The position numbers and the translations under genes are program-made. Shown here piece after piece: positions 48,937 through 56,957 of a stretch of 64,000 nt of DNA. Every line of letters begins with the position of its first letter. The stretch's first letter is position 1. Source of the DNA: Planococcus koreensis (GTDB lineage: Bacteria; Bacillota; Bacilli; Bacillales_A; Planococcaceae); NCBI RefSeq assembly GCF_004761975.1, contig NZ_RQII01000028.1, positions 62,001-126,000 on the forward strand, written 5' to 3'. The notes under the pieces are model-generated. The model had not been told where the DNA came from. It searched no databases and saw only the letters and a program-made list of their open reading frames with translations.

Positions 48937-50166
48937 ATGTCTTTAAATAAAAGAAGAAGTAATTTCGCATTATTGGCGTTAGCCCTTAGTGCATTCGCGA
49001 TCGGCACGACTGAGTTTATCAGTGTCGGCTTGCTGCCGATGATTGCGGCGGATTTGGGGATCTCTGTCACCACCGCCGGATTGACGGTTTCCTTGTACGC
49101 ACTTGGCGTGATGGTCGGAGCACCCGTGCTGACCTCTTTGACATCGAATATGCCCCGGAAAACCTTGTTGCTGTGGATCATGGTCGTCTTCATCATCGGC
49201 AACCTCATTGCGGCAACTGCCTCGACGGTCACTGTTCTTCTAGCTGCCCGTGTGGTTTCTGCCTTGGCACATGGCGTCTTTATGGCGATCGGCGCAACCA
49301 TTGCCGCGGATCTGGTACCGGAAAACAAACGGGCAAGCGCAATTGCAATGATGTTCACCGGCTTGACGGTAGCGACGGTCACCGGTGTTCCCTTCGGCAC
49401 ATTCCTTGGCCAGCAATTCGGCTGGCGCATCGCGTTCATGGCCATTGTCGTAATCGGAATCATCGCATTTATCGGCAATAGCGTGCTGGTGCCTGCTGAC
49501 TTGAAAAAAGCGGCGCGCACGACATTCCGCGACCAAGCCAAACTGGTGACGAACGGGCGGCTGCTGCTGGTATTCGCCATCACAGCTCTTGGCTACGGCG
49601 GAACATTCGTCGTCTTCACGTACCTGTCCCCGCTGCTGCAGGAAGTCACAGGCTTTAAAGCGGGCACGGTGACGCTCATCCTGCTCGGCTACGGCATCGC
49701 CATTGCTGCCGGCAATACGATCGGCGGCAAGCTGGCAAACCGCAATCCGATCAAAGCGTTGTTTTACATGTTCTTGATCCAGGCCGTCATTTTGCTGGTA
49801 CTGGCATTTACAGCACCTTTCAAAATTGCCGGTTTGATTACCATTCTGTTAATGGGTCTGTTCGCATTCATGAATGTTCCGGGGCTGCAGGTGTATGCGG
49901 TCATGCTTGCGGAACGCTACGTGCCGAGTGCCGTTGATACGGCTTCCGCCATCAATATCGCCGCATTCAATGCCGGGATTGCCATCGGCGCCGTACTCGG
50001 CGGAATGGTCGCAGACTCGATCGGCCTTATCCACACTTCATGGGTAGGCGCCATCATGGTCTTCGGCGCCGTACTGCTGAGCGCATGGAGCCGCTCGCTG
50101 GAACATAAAGCACAGCCCAAGCAGGCTGGAGTTCAGGAAACAGCAATAAACGAAGCCATATTATAG
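48937..50166 (+). CDS. MFS transporter, AraJ-like
   Basis: 409 residues, 12 predicted helices. AIGTTEFISVGLLPMIAADLGI, the loop NMPRKTLLL and NVPGLQVYAVMLAERYVP are typical of the drug exporter group of the AraJ/YdhP type. It has GGAGGAG as site and is divergent from an HxlR regulator, a usual pairing for efflux pumps. It resembles the MFS gene at 25919, and the two probably stem from one subfamily. Substrate unknown. Confidence 0.87.
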   Translation: MSLNKRRSNFALLALALSAFAIGTTEFISVGLLPMIAADLGISVTTAGLTVSLYALGVMVGAPVLTSLTSNMPRKTLLLWIMVVFIIGNLIAATASTVTVLLAARVVSALAHGVFMAIGATIAADLVPENKRASAIAMMFTGLTVATVTGVPFGTFLGQQFGWRIAFMAIVVIGIIAFIGNSVLVPADLKKAARTTFRDQAKLVTNGRLLLVFAITALGYGGTFVVFTYLSPLLQEVTGFKAGTVTLILLGYGIAIAAGNTIGGKLANRNPIKALFYMFLIQAVILLVLAFTAPFKIAGLITILLMGLFAFMNVPGLQVYAVMLAERYVPSAVDTASAINIAAFNAGIAIGAVLGGMVADSIGLIHTSWVGAIMVFGAVLLSAWSRSLEHKAQPKQAGVQETAINEAIL

Positions 50167-50167
50167 A

Positions 50168-50209
50168 AGAAAGCCATTCCGAAATCGATTGATTTCGGAA
50201 TGGCTTTTT
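50168..50209. terminator. Bidirectional terminator
   Basis: AAAGCCATTCCGAAATC pairs with GATTTCGGAATGGCTTT, a perfect 17-bp stem between convergent genes. Confidence 0.92.
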
Positions 50210-50221
50210 ATGTGCAATCTA

Positions 50222-50440
50222 TCAAGATTTAAAACGCAAGCCTTGTTCTGCAAGTGCTTGGCGCAGGATGCCCAATGCTTTCGGACCGAAGCCATGCAAA
50301 TCAAGCAGCTCCTGCTCAGTGGCTGTAGCCAGGTCCTGCAGCTGCTGATAGCCTGCAGCCAAAAGTGCACGCTGCGCCGGTTTGCCGATGCTCTTTGGAA
50401 AATCTTCTTCATCTGAAGGTTTTTTCGCCGTTGGAATCAC
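50222..50440 (-). CDS. Small helix-hairpin-helix protein similar to the RNA polymerase alpha C-terminal domain
   Basis: 72 residues with a GTG start. IGKPAQRALLAAGYQQLQDL and LDLHGFGPKALGILRQAL form a helix-hairpin-helix pair much like the alpha subunit C-terminal domain that binds UP elements. The N-terminus is short and charged. It is not part of rpoA. Such free-standing domains are common in Bacillota, with unknown role. It lies 5 bp behind the TSUP gene, so it may be cotranscribed with it; its ribosome site is poorly placed. Confidence 0.75.
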   Translation of the reverse strand: MIPTAKKPSDEEDFPKSIGKPAQRALLAAGYQQLQDLATATEQELLDLHGFGPKALGILRQALAEQGLRFKS

Positions 50441-50445
50441 CTCTA

Positions 50446-51159
50446 TTATAAGTTATCGAACAGCAAGAACAGCCCGGTAAACAGCAAGATTCCATAAGTA
50501 ACAAAACGGAATGTACGCTGGTCAATCCGCTTGAATAAAAGCTGTCCTAAATACAGGCCGGCCAACACGAGCGGAATCGCCAAGCCGCTTGCTGTCCAAA
50601 TAGTTTTGCTTGTACCGGAAAAGATGATTTGCAGCATTAAACTTATAGAATAGATGAACAGATAGAACGCGAGCGTTGTTGCCCGCAGTTTTTCCTTGTT
50701 TGTGTTCGTACCCGAAAAATACAGCAAGAGCGGCGGCCCTGGCATGCCGATGCTTGTCGTCAAACTTCCCGACAATCCACCGAAAAACGCGTCTCGCCTT
50801 TTCGTCTGTTTTATCCGGAACGAAAAGATCAACAGCACCGTCAACAATAAAATGATAAGGCTGATTGCTAATTTCAATTTTTCCAAATCAGCCGACAGGA
50901 ATATGGCAATTCCTACTGGCATGCCGGCGACGCTTCCCGCAATCAGCCTTTTCAAAACGGCCATGTCGATGTCTAACCGGATTTTAAAAATCAATGCCCC
51001 TGATATGACAAGCGAAAGAATCAAATTGATCTGGATCGCTTCGGCTACGTTGAAAAGCAGCAGAAGAAACGGCGTCGCCAATATCGAGAAGCCAAACCCT
51101 GTGCTGGTCTGCAATACCGAAGCTCCCAGAATGATCGCGACAAATAGAACAATTTCCAC
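50446..51159 (-). CDS. Sulfite exporter TauE/SafE (TSUP) family membrane protein
   Basis: 237 residues, about seven to eight helices. LGASVLQTSTGFGFSILATPF and GGLSGSLTTSIGMPGPPLLLYF are the paired signature loops of the TSUP family, which moves sulfite, sulfoacetate or similar organic anions. It has a GTG start after CAGGTG. Its neighbours give no sulfur link. The small helix-hairpin-helix gene follows it. Confidence 0.86.
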   Translation of the reverse strand: MEIVLFVAIILGASVLQTSTGFGFSILATPFLLLLFNVAEAIQINLILSLVISGALIFKIRLDIDMAVLKRLIAGSVAGMPVGIAIFLSADLEKLKLAISLIILLLTVLLIFSFRIKQTKRRDAFFGGLSGSLTTSIGMPGPPLLLYFSGTNTNKEKLRATTLAFYLFIYSISLMLQIIFSGTSKTIWTASGLAIPLVLAGLYLGQLLFKRIDQRTFRFVTYGILLFTGLFLLFDNL

Positions 51160-51218
51160 AAGAGCACCTGCTTTTCAGAAAGACCTAATCCCGATTTTAT
51201 CACACTTGGACTTCCGCT

Positions 51219-51803
51219 TTAAAACGCTCTTTTCCGCTCCTGTAAGAATTCACTTTTAAGCAATGAATACATGGCAAGGTCCACGAATTCGTCCTTCATC
51301 TTAAAATGCTGCCGGGCAACACCTTCGAAAGACATGCCCATTTTTTCAAGAACAGTGCGTGACTGAGCATTTTCAAGCAGTATAGAGGCTTCCACCTTAT
51401 TAAGGTCCATTTTGTTAAAACCAAATGCTATTAAAGCTCTTGCTGCTTCCGGCATAAAGCCCATTCCCCAATAGTCGCGCGACAGCGCATAAGCAATTTC
51501 TGCCCTTCCATGCTTCGGCAGCCACTTGACGAAATCGATGGTACCTATCATTTTGCGGGTTTCCTTTAATTCAATGGCCCACGTCAATTTCTGTTGGTTT
51601 TCATAAGCTTCCATGATAAATGTGAGGAATTCATTCGTTTCTTCTATTGTATTATGCGCTTCCCAAGGCATAAAACGCGGCACCGCTGGATCAGATGCGT
51701 ATTCAAAGAGATCGGCTGCATCTTCCCTCTCCAATTTGCGCAAAACAAGCCGCTCTGTCTCAATAACCGGAATTTCACTGTATATTTTCCGCTTTAAATC
51801 CAT
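51219..51803 (-). CDS. GNAT family N-acetyltransferase (RimJ/RimL-like)
   Basis: 194 residues. ETERLVLRKLEREDAADLFEY, RAEIAYALSRDYWGMGFMPEAA and LENAQSRTVLEKMGMSFEGVA are the standard RimJ/RimL segments; DYWGMGF is the acetyl-CoA loop. It starts behind AGGAGGAT and stands alone between the PP2C-like gene and the TSUP gene, on the same strand as both. The target is unknown. Confidence 0.85.
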   Translation of the reverse strand: MDLKRKIYSEIPVIETERLVLRKLEREDAADLFEYASDPAVPRFMPWEAHNTIEETNEFLTFIMEAYENQQKLTWAIELKETRKMIGTIDFVKWLPKHGRAEIAYALSRDYWGMGFMPEAARALIAFGFNKMDLNKVEASILLENAQSRTVLEKMGMSFEGVARQHFKMKDEFVDLAMYSLLKSEFLQERKRAF

Positions 51804-51815
51804 GTGATTATCCTC

Positions 51816-52619
51816 CTACAAATTACTCGGCATTGCAGCGGCTTCTTTGGCGATTATTTCCCAGGAAATAATCGTCGTGCTGTCTCGCACACCGTGTTGC
51901 TGTATATTCTTCAGCATTTCTTCAACGCCGCCACGCCCCGGCTTCGAAGCATATATGCTTGCCGGTTCGGCATAAACCCCTCCCGGACATTCCACCAAGC
52001 CATCTGTCGTTAACAATAGCCGGTTCACGCCTTGCCGCAACTCTCTCGTACCGGAAGAGTAGCATGGTACCGGCTGCTCAAACGTATTCACTTCGCCGAT
52101 CCATTCATAGAACTGGCGTTGGTTCAGCTGGTATTGCCCAAAAGCCTTCAATTCCGGATGGAATAAATACAAGAGGCAGTCTCCAACCGAAAACCACCAG
52201 ACATATTTCCCTTTGCGCACTGCAATCAGACAAGCAGTTTCCCCTTGCACCCTCCGGCACGCCTCCAAGAACGTTTCTTCTTGAAACATTTCAAGCACCT
52301 TGTGCTCCAAGTTCCGGAAAAATTCCTTATCCATCGATTGGCCGAGCAAAAACCTCACTTCTTGTTCATACGCTTCCACTTGCACCAGCACAGCCTCTGC
52401 ACTTTCCGCCGAATTATGGGCATCCAGTAACATTATAAATTCCCATCCTTGTGCGCTGTCTTGCCAAATGAGGCAGGCATCTTCGTTTTTGTATTGCCCG
52501 GCCGAAGAATTGCCGCCGAAACGCCCCAGCACCACGCCATCTATTGCCTGAATGTCGAGACGATCCACGAAATGGCTGTCGCTGCCGACCCAGCGGAACT
52601 TCGAATCTATTTTTTCCAT
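51816..52619 (-). CDS. PP2C-like serine/threonine phosphatase
   Basis: 267-residue protein with the metal-binding steps of PPM phosphatases: GNSSAGQYKNEDACLIW, EFIMLLDAHN (the LLDxHN-like Asp), WWFSVGDCLLYLF and LLLTTDGLVE. The last metal Asp region (RDSTTIISW) is changed from the usual DNxT, so activity may be altered. No membrane segment. Its substrate is unknown; the upstream and downstream genes do not suggest a kinase partner. ATG at 52619 directly follows a GTG. Confidence 0.78.
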   Translation of the reverse strand: MEKIDSKFRWVGSDSHFVDRLDIQAIDGVVLGRFGGNSSAGQYKNEDACLIWQDSAQGWEFIMLLDAHNSAESAEAVLVQVEAYEQEVRFLLGQSMDKEFFRNLEHKVLEMFQEETFLEACRRVQGETACLIAVRKGKYVWWFSVGDCLLYLFHPELKAFGQYQLNQRQFYEWIGEVNTFEQPVPCYSSGTRELRQGVNRLLLTTDGLVECPGGVYAEPASIYASKPGRGGVEEMLKNIQQHGVRDSTTIISWEIIAKEAAAMPSNL

Positions 52620-52720
52620 CACCGCGCCCCGCCTTTCTTATTTACTAAATTATAATAGAACCTTCATTGAATTGGAACATTTTCCCTTATCAATCGTTGC
52701 ACATTTTCAGTAGAAAATCA

Positions 52721-52776
52721 TAGACAATCCTATTTTTTTGCTTTATCATCTAATAGTTACCTTAGCTAACCATTAG
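52721..52776 (+). promoter_or_regulatory. Promoter and MarR-type operator of the marR-MFS operon
   Basis: TAGACA (52721-52726), 17 bp, TATCAT (52744-52749) is a fair promoter. Right after the -10 lies the inverted repeat CTAATAGTTA-N7-TAACCATTAG (52750-52776) with one mismatch, over the transcription start, as expected for autoregulation by the MarR protein. Confidence 0.72.
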
Positions 52777-52807
52777 TTTCTCGAATTAATAAGCCAGGAG
52801 GCATTAC

Positions 52808-53251
52808 ATGAAAGCTTCTCAAGAATTTTTCCAGCAATTCATGCTGTTATATCGATCTTTTGAACACCACTTGAACGATGTCCTGGGCAATTATGGGCTA
52901 TACCGCGCCCAATGGTCGATTCTCCATTATTTGGCCAATAACGGATCGGCCACGCTGGTCGAACTCGCCCAATATTTGCGCGTCGAAAAACCGACAATTA
53001 CACGCACCATCAGCCGCTTGGAGAACATCGGCTACCTGTCCCATATTCCGGGCAAAGACCGCCGGGAAAAACGGATCGAAATGAGTGAAACTGGCTACAT
53101 CTTGTACGCAGAAGTGCGAATAGCCGTAGATGCGCTCGAAGAGGACATTCTTTCCGGCGTCTCTGAAGAACAGCAGCAGCAAACCACCCGCATCATGAAA
53201 GGGATTCGCCACCAATTAACCAGTAAGGAGCATACAAATGAACAAAAATAG
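52808..53251 (+). CDS. MarR-family transcriptional regulator
   Basis: 147-residue winged-helix dimer. YRAQWSILHYLANNGSATLVELAQYLRVEKPTITRTISRLE is the DNA-binding part, and GKDRREKRIEMSETGY the wing. The stop overlaps the start of the MFS exporter by 14 bp, so both are made together; it probably represses them and responds to a substrate of the pump. The site CCAGGAGG supports the start. Confidence 0.9.
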   Translation: MKASQEFFQQFMLLYRSFEHHLNDVLGNYGLYRAQWSILHYLANNGSATLVELAQYLRVEKPTITRTISRLENIGYLSHIPGKDRREKRIEMSETGYILYAEVRIAVDALEEDILSGVSEEQQQQTTRIMKGIRHQLTSKEHTNEQK

Positions 53252-54437
53252 AGCCCCCTTGTGGACGAAGGATTTTATCCTGACATCGTCCGTCAACTTT
53301 TTTCTAGTCTTTGTCTTTTATTTATTAATGGTTACCATCGCCGTCTATGCAGTACAAGAATTCGACGCTTCCAATAGCGAGGCTGGCCTCGTCACCGGCA
53401 TTTTCATTATAGGTGTATTAACTGGAAGAATTTTTATGGGGCGTGCACTTGACCGCATTGGCCGCAAAAAAACGATGGTTCTCGGACTCACTTTGTTTAC
53501 CTTGACGACGCTTTTCTATTTTGTAGACTTTGGGCTTCCATTCCTTTTGTCTACGCGTTTTCTGCACGGCATAACGCTGGGAATTGCCAGCACCGCTGCA
53601 GGCACGATTATCGCTCAAATCATTCCGATGTCGAGAAAAGGCGAAGGAATCGGCTATTTCAGCCTTAGTACGACGCTTGCCACCGCCATCGGCCCATTTA
53701 TCGGGCTTTATATGTCACAGAATTCAACCTTCGGTATGATCTTTACGCTTTGCCTGATCTTCGGAATCATCAGCTTGCTTATTTCATTGCTGGTGACAGT
53801 TCCACCGGTTGAAGCACCACCGAACAGTAACGAAGTGAAAGGGTTCAAGGTTTCCGATTACGTCGAACCCAAGGCAGTTCCGATTGCGGTCATCACATTG
53901 CTCGCAGGATTCTGCTACGCCAGCGTCTTGTCTTTCATCAGCTTTTACGCCGACTTCCGCGATCTCGTTGAAGCGGCCACGTTCTTCTTTCTTGTCTACT
54001 CCGTCGCTATCCTTTTTTCACGGCCATTTACTGGCCGCTTGATGGATGTAAAAGGGGCCAATTACGTGATGTACCCAGCTATCGCCATTTTTGCAGTCGG
54101 TCTGCTATTGTTGAGCACAGCACAAAACAGCTTCACGTTCCTGCTGGCAGGCTTCCTGATTGGCCTCGGCTTCGGCAATATTCAGTCCACTACCCAAGCG
54201 GTCGCAGTAAAATTGACGCCGTCGCATCGCATGGGGCTCGCAACATCGACATTCTTCATCTTTATGGACGCCGGACTCGGCTTCGGCCCTTACCTGCTCG
54301 GATTTATCATTTCGGTTACAGGCTATAGCCAGCTGTATGCGATTCTCAGCGTTGTCGCTGCTGCTTTACTGCTCATGTATTATCTATTGCACGGCAGAAA
54401 AGAACGCCGCGCCAACCGCACAGCAACAACTGCATAA
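53238..54437 (+). CDS. MFS transporter (drug exporter type)
   Basis: 399 residues, about 12 helices. LVTGIFIIGVLTGRIFMGRALDRIGRKKTMVLG contains motif A of the MFS (GRxLDRIGRKK), and GIASTAAGTIIAQIIPMSRKGEG is the end of the first half. It belongs to the drug:proton antiport group. It overlaps marR and shares its promoter; a terminator follows. Substrate unknown. Confidence 0.87.
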   Translation: MNKNRAPLWTKDFILTSSVNFFLVFVFYLLMVTIAVYAVQEFDASNSEAGLVTGIFIIGVLTGRIFMGRALDRIGRKKTMVLGLTLFTLTTLFYFVDFGLPFLLSTRFLHGITLGIASTAAGTIIAQIIPMSRKGEGIGYFSLSTTLATAIGPFIGLYMSQNSTFGMIFTLCLIFGIISLLISLLVTVPPVEAPPNSNEVKGFKVSDYVEPKAVPIAVITLLAGFCYASVLSFISFYADFRDLVEAATFFFLVYSVAILFSRPFTGRLMDVKGANYVMYPAIAIFAVGLLLLSTAQNSFTFLLAGFLIGLGFGNIQSTTQAVAVKLTPSHRMGLATSTFFIFMDAGLGFGPYLLGFIISVTGYSQLYAILSVVAAALLLMYYLLHGRKERRANRTATTA

Positions 54438-54440
54438 TAG

Positions 54441-54475
54441 GAAAAGGGCATCCTCGGATTGAGGATGCCCTTTGT
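54441..54475. terminator. Bidirectional terminator
   Basis: AAAGGGCATCCTC pairs with GAGGATGCCCTTT between convergent genes. Confidence 0.9.
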
Positions 54476-54487
54476 TGTTCCTTATTT

Positions 54488-54904
54488 TTATTCTTCTTCC
54501 GCTTCTGCAGCTTCCGCTTCGGCTTTTGTCTTGTGGACAGTGCCCGCTTCATGCTCAGGCGGCGCGTAAATTGAATAAATCTTCAACGGCTCATCGCCGG
54601 TATTCGTTACGTTATGATATTTTCCAGCTGGAATCATGATGGCGTAATCATCTTCGGCATTTTCTTCGAACGTCAGGTTGTCTTCGCTGTCGCCCATCTG
54701 CACGAAACCTTTGCCGTCTTCAATGCGCAGGAATTGGTCGCCTTCGTGTTTTTCCAAGCCGATGTCGTCGCCCGGTTCGACGCTCATCAAAGTCACTTGC
54801 AGGTTTTCACCTGTCCATATCGTTGTACGGAAATTGCTGTTTTCTTTTGTTGCGTCTTCGATATTCAATACATACGGTTCTTTTCCATGATCTTTAAAAT
54901 CCAT
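54488..54904 (-). CDS. Cupin-domain protein
   Basis: 138 residues with one cupin barrel. The motif VEPGDDIGLEKHEGDQFLRI has the His and Glu of the first half, and AIMIPAGKYHNVTNTGDEPLKIYSIYAPPEH the second His. The tail is Glu/Ala-rich (EAEAAEAEEE). Similar proteins in Bacillus act on sugars or bind metal, but the function is open. It has AAAGGAGG and is its own unit. Confidence 0.84.
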   Translation of the reverse strand: MDFKDHGKEPYVLNIEDATKENSNFRTTIWTGENLQVTLMSVEPGDDIGLEKHEGDQFLRIEDGKGFVQMGDSEDNLTFEENAEDDYAIMIPAGKYHNVTNTGDEPLKIYSIYAPPEHEAGTVHKTKAEAEAAEAEEE

Positions 54905-54983
54905 TTAGAATTCCTCCTTTGAATTTTCCTCGACATCTGTAATATACCTTCAAATGCCCCCATTCAAACAAGAGGTTTCTGGA

Positions 54984-56033
54984 TCACGTGATCAATTGCT
55001 TCACCAATTCCTTGTTGCGTTCTTTGAATACTTCATTATGTGAAGACACCATGGCAATGCCATTGGCGTCCGGCTGGATAAATTGCTTTGCTTTGTTCAC
55101 TGCGTTTGCGGCATCCTGGAAAGTACCCGCAATCAGATTCAGCTTGCCTGGATGCTGCAGGATATCGCCCGCTGCAAAAAGCCCCGGCACCGTCGATTCG
55201 CTGTTCGCATTGCCTGAGATGTAATAGCCGTCGGCAATGTCGATTGGCAAGTCGCTTGCTTCGAGCAATGTCGCGTCCCGCTCATAGCCATGGTTGATGA
55301 TGATTTCATCAACAGGTTCGAGATGCGTCTCTCCCGTCAATTGATGGGTCAATTCAACCGACTCCACCACATCGCGCTCATCTGACGCAATAAGTTTCGT
55401 AATGGCTGTATTAAGGAAGCAATGGACTTTACTGTTCATCAGCTGGGAAACTTGCGCTTCGTGCCCTGCCAATTCCCCTTTGCGGTAAGTCACCATGACT
55501 TTGCCGGCAATCGGTTCCAGTTCGTTGGCCCAGTCGATGGCTGAATTGCCGCCTCCTGAAATCATCACCGTTTTCCCTTTAAAACGTTCGATCGATTTCA
55601 CCGTATAATTCAGGTTCGATACTTCAAAGCGATCAGCACCTTCAATTTCCAGCTTTTGCGGATTCAAGATGCCGCCCCCCACTGCTACAATCACCGTTTT
55701 CGACAGATGCACCTGTCCCGAAGAGCCCTCAAGTTCAAAATGGCCATTTTGGCTGCGCCCGATTTTTTCGACTTTCTCATTGAGAACCACTTCCGGCTTG
55801 AATGTCAGGCCTTGCGCCACCAATTGCTCAATAAGCTTTTCGCCTTGGATTGGCGTCTGGCCCCCGACATCCCAAATCATTTTTTCCGGATAGACATGGA
55901 GTTTTCCGCCAAGCTGCGGCTGGAACTCAATCAGTTTCACCTTCATTTCACGTAGTCCACTATAAAATGCCGAATAAAGTCCCGCCGGACCACCACCGAT
56001 GATTGTGACGTCGAATATCTCTGCATTAACCAT
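54984..56033 (-). CDS. yumC: Ferredoxin-NADP reductase, YumC type
   Basis: 349-residue thioredoxin-reductase-like flavoenzyme with FAD site IIGGGPAGLYSAFYSG near residue 11 and NADPH site ISGGGNSAIDWANEL near 160; no CxxC, which separates it from thioredoxin reductase. The final FAAGDILQHPGKLNLIAGT closes the FAD site. It reduces ferredoxin or flavodoxin with NADPH and in relatives frees iron from siderophores. A Fur box upstream and the divergent siderophore operon fit this. Confidence 0.92.
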   Translation of the reverse strand: MVNAEIFDVTIIGGGPAGLYSAFYSGLREMKVKLIEFQPQLGGKLHVYPEKMIWDVGGQTPIQGEKLIEQLVAQGLTFKPEVVLNEKVEKIGRSQNGHFELEGSSGQVHLSKTVIVAVGGGILNPQKLEIEGADRFEVSNLNYTVKSIERFKGKTVMISGGGNSAIDWANELEPIAGKVMVTYRKGELAGHEAQVSQLMNSKVHCFLNTAITKLIASDERDVVESVELTHQLTGETHLEPVDEIIINHGYERDATLLEASDLPIDIADGYYISGNANSESTVPGLFAAGDILQHPGKLNLIAGTFQDAANAVNKAKQFIQPDANGIAMVSSHNEVFKERNKELVKQLIT

Positions 56034-56062
56034 TTTGACACACCTGCTCCCGATTTTTAATT

Positions 56063-56081
56063 GACAATGATTCTCATTAGT
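56063..56081 (-). promoter_or_regulatory. Fur box for the ferredoxin reductase gene
   Basis: GACAATGATTCTCATTAGT matches the Fur consensus GATAATGATTATCATTATC at 15 of 19 positions, 30 bp ahead of the gene. Confidence 0.8.
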
Positions 56082-56101
56082 TTTATAGTTATTATTGTAC
56101 T

Positions 56102-56120
56102 GAAAACGATTATCATTATC
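56102..56120 (+). promoter_or_regulatory. Fur box for the siderophore operon
   Basis: GAAAACGATTATCATTATC matches the Fur consensus at about 17 of 19 positions and lies 40 bp ahead of the ATPase gene. Confidence 0.88.
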
Positions 56121-56159
56121 AACATATATACATAAATATTATTGAAAGGAGGAATATGC

Positions 56160-56951
56160 ATGGTGCGCCTGTCCGCAGAGAATCTGGACATCAGCTACGG
56201 GGAACGGAAAATCGTCAAAAACCTGTCGCTGCAGATTCCAGACAAGAAAATCACGACGATTATCGGTTCCAACGGCTGCGGAAAATCCACGCTGCTGAAA
56301 GCGCTGACCCGCGTCATCCCCCATCAGGGCGGTTCGATTGTGCTCGACGGGGAAGAAATCGCCAAAGAAAACACAAAGCTGCTCGCCAGAAAAATGGCGA
56401 TTCTTCCGCAGACACCGGAAAGCGCGCCAGGCCTGACAGTCGGTGAACTGGTTTCTTATGGCCGCTTCCCTTACCAAAAAGGCTTTGGACGCTTGACAGC
56501 GAAAGACTATGAAATCATCAATTGGGCGCTTGATGTCACCGGCACGCAATTTTTCAAATACCACCCGGTCGACGCTTTGTCCGGCGGCCAGCGCCAGCGC
56601 GTGTGGATTGCCATGGCGCTCGCCCAGGAAACCGAAATGATTTTTCTGGATGAGCCGACCACTTATCTGGACATGGCGCATCAGCTCGAAATCCTCGAAT
56701 TGTTGCAAAAACTCAATCAAGATCAACATCGCACAATCGTCATGGTGCTCCATGATTTGAACCAAGCGTCACGTTTCGCCGACCACATCATTGCGATGAA
56801 AAGCGGTGAAATTGTTAAATCCGGCACCAGCCAAGAAGTGATTACACCGGAAGTACTGAAAACCGTGTTCCGCATCGACGCGGACATCGGCATCGATCCA
56901 AGAACGCAAAAACCAATCTGCATCACTTATAACTTAATCAAAGGAGCTTGA
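56160..56951 (+). CDS. Iron-siderophore ABC transporter ATP-binding protein (FecE/FhuC type)
   Basis: 263 residues. Walker A GSNGCGKSTLLKAL, signature LSGGQRQRVWIAMALAQETEMIFLDEPTTYLDMAHQLEI with Walker B, and the His switch VLHDLN are all intact. It powers uptake of ferric siderophores. It starts behind GAAAGGAGG at 56160 and lies directly ahead of the binding protein, 6 bp away, under a Fur box; iron shortage should turn it on. Confidence 0.93.
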   Translation: MVRLSAENLDISYGERKIVKNLSLQIPDKKITTIIGSNGCGKSTLLKALTRVIPHQGGSIVLDGEEIAKENTKLLARKMAILPQTPESAPGLTVGELVSYGRFPYQKGFGRLTAKDYEIINWALDVTGTQFFKYHPVDALSGGQRQRVWIAMALAQETEMIFLDEPTTYLDMAHQLEILELLQKLNQDQHRTIVMVLHDLNQASRFADHIIAMKSGEIVKSGTSQEVITPEVLKTVFRIDADIGIDPRTQKPICITYNLIKGA

Positions 56952-56957
56952 CCCACT

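Noticed and set aside
49240-49583. Minus-strand open frames within the MFS gene at 48937
   Set aside because: Antisense shadows of a well-supported transporter.
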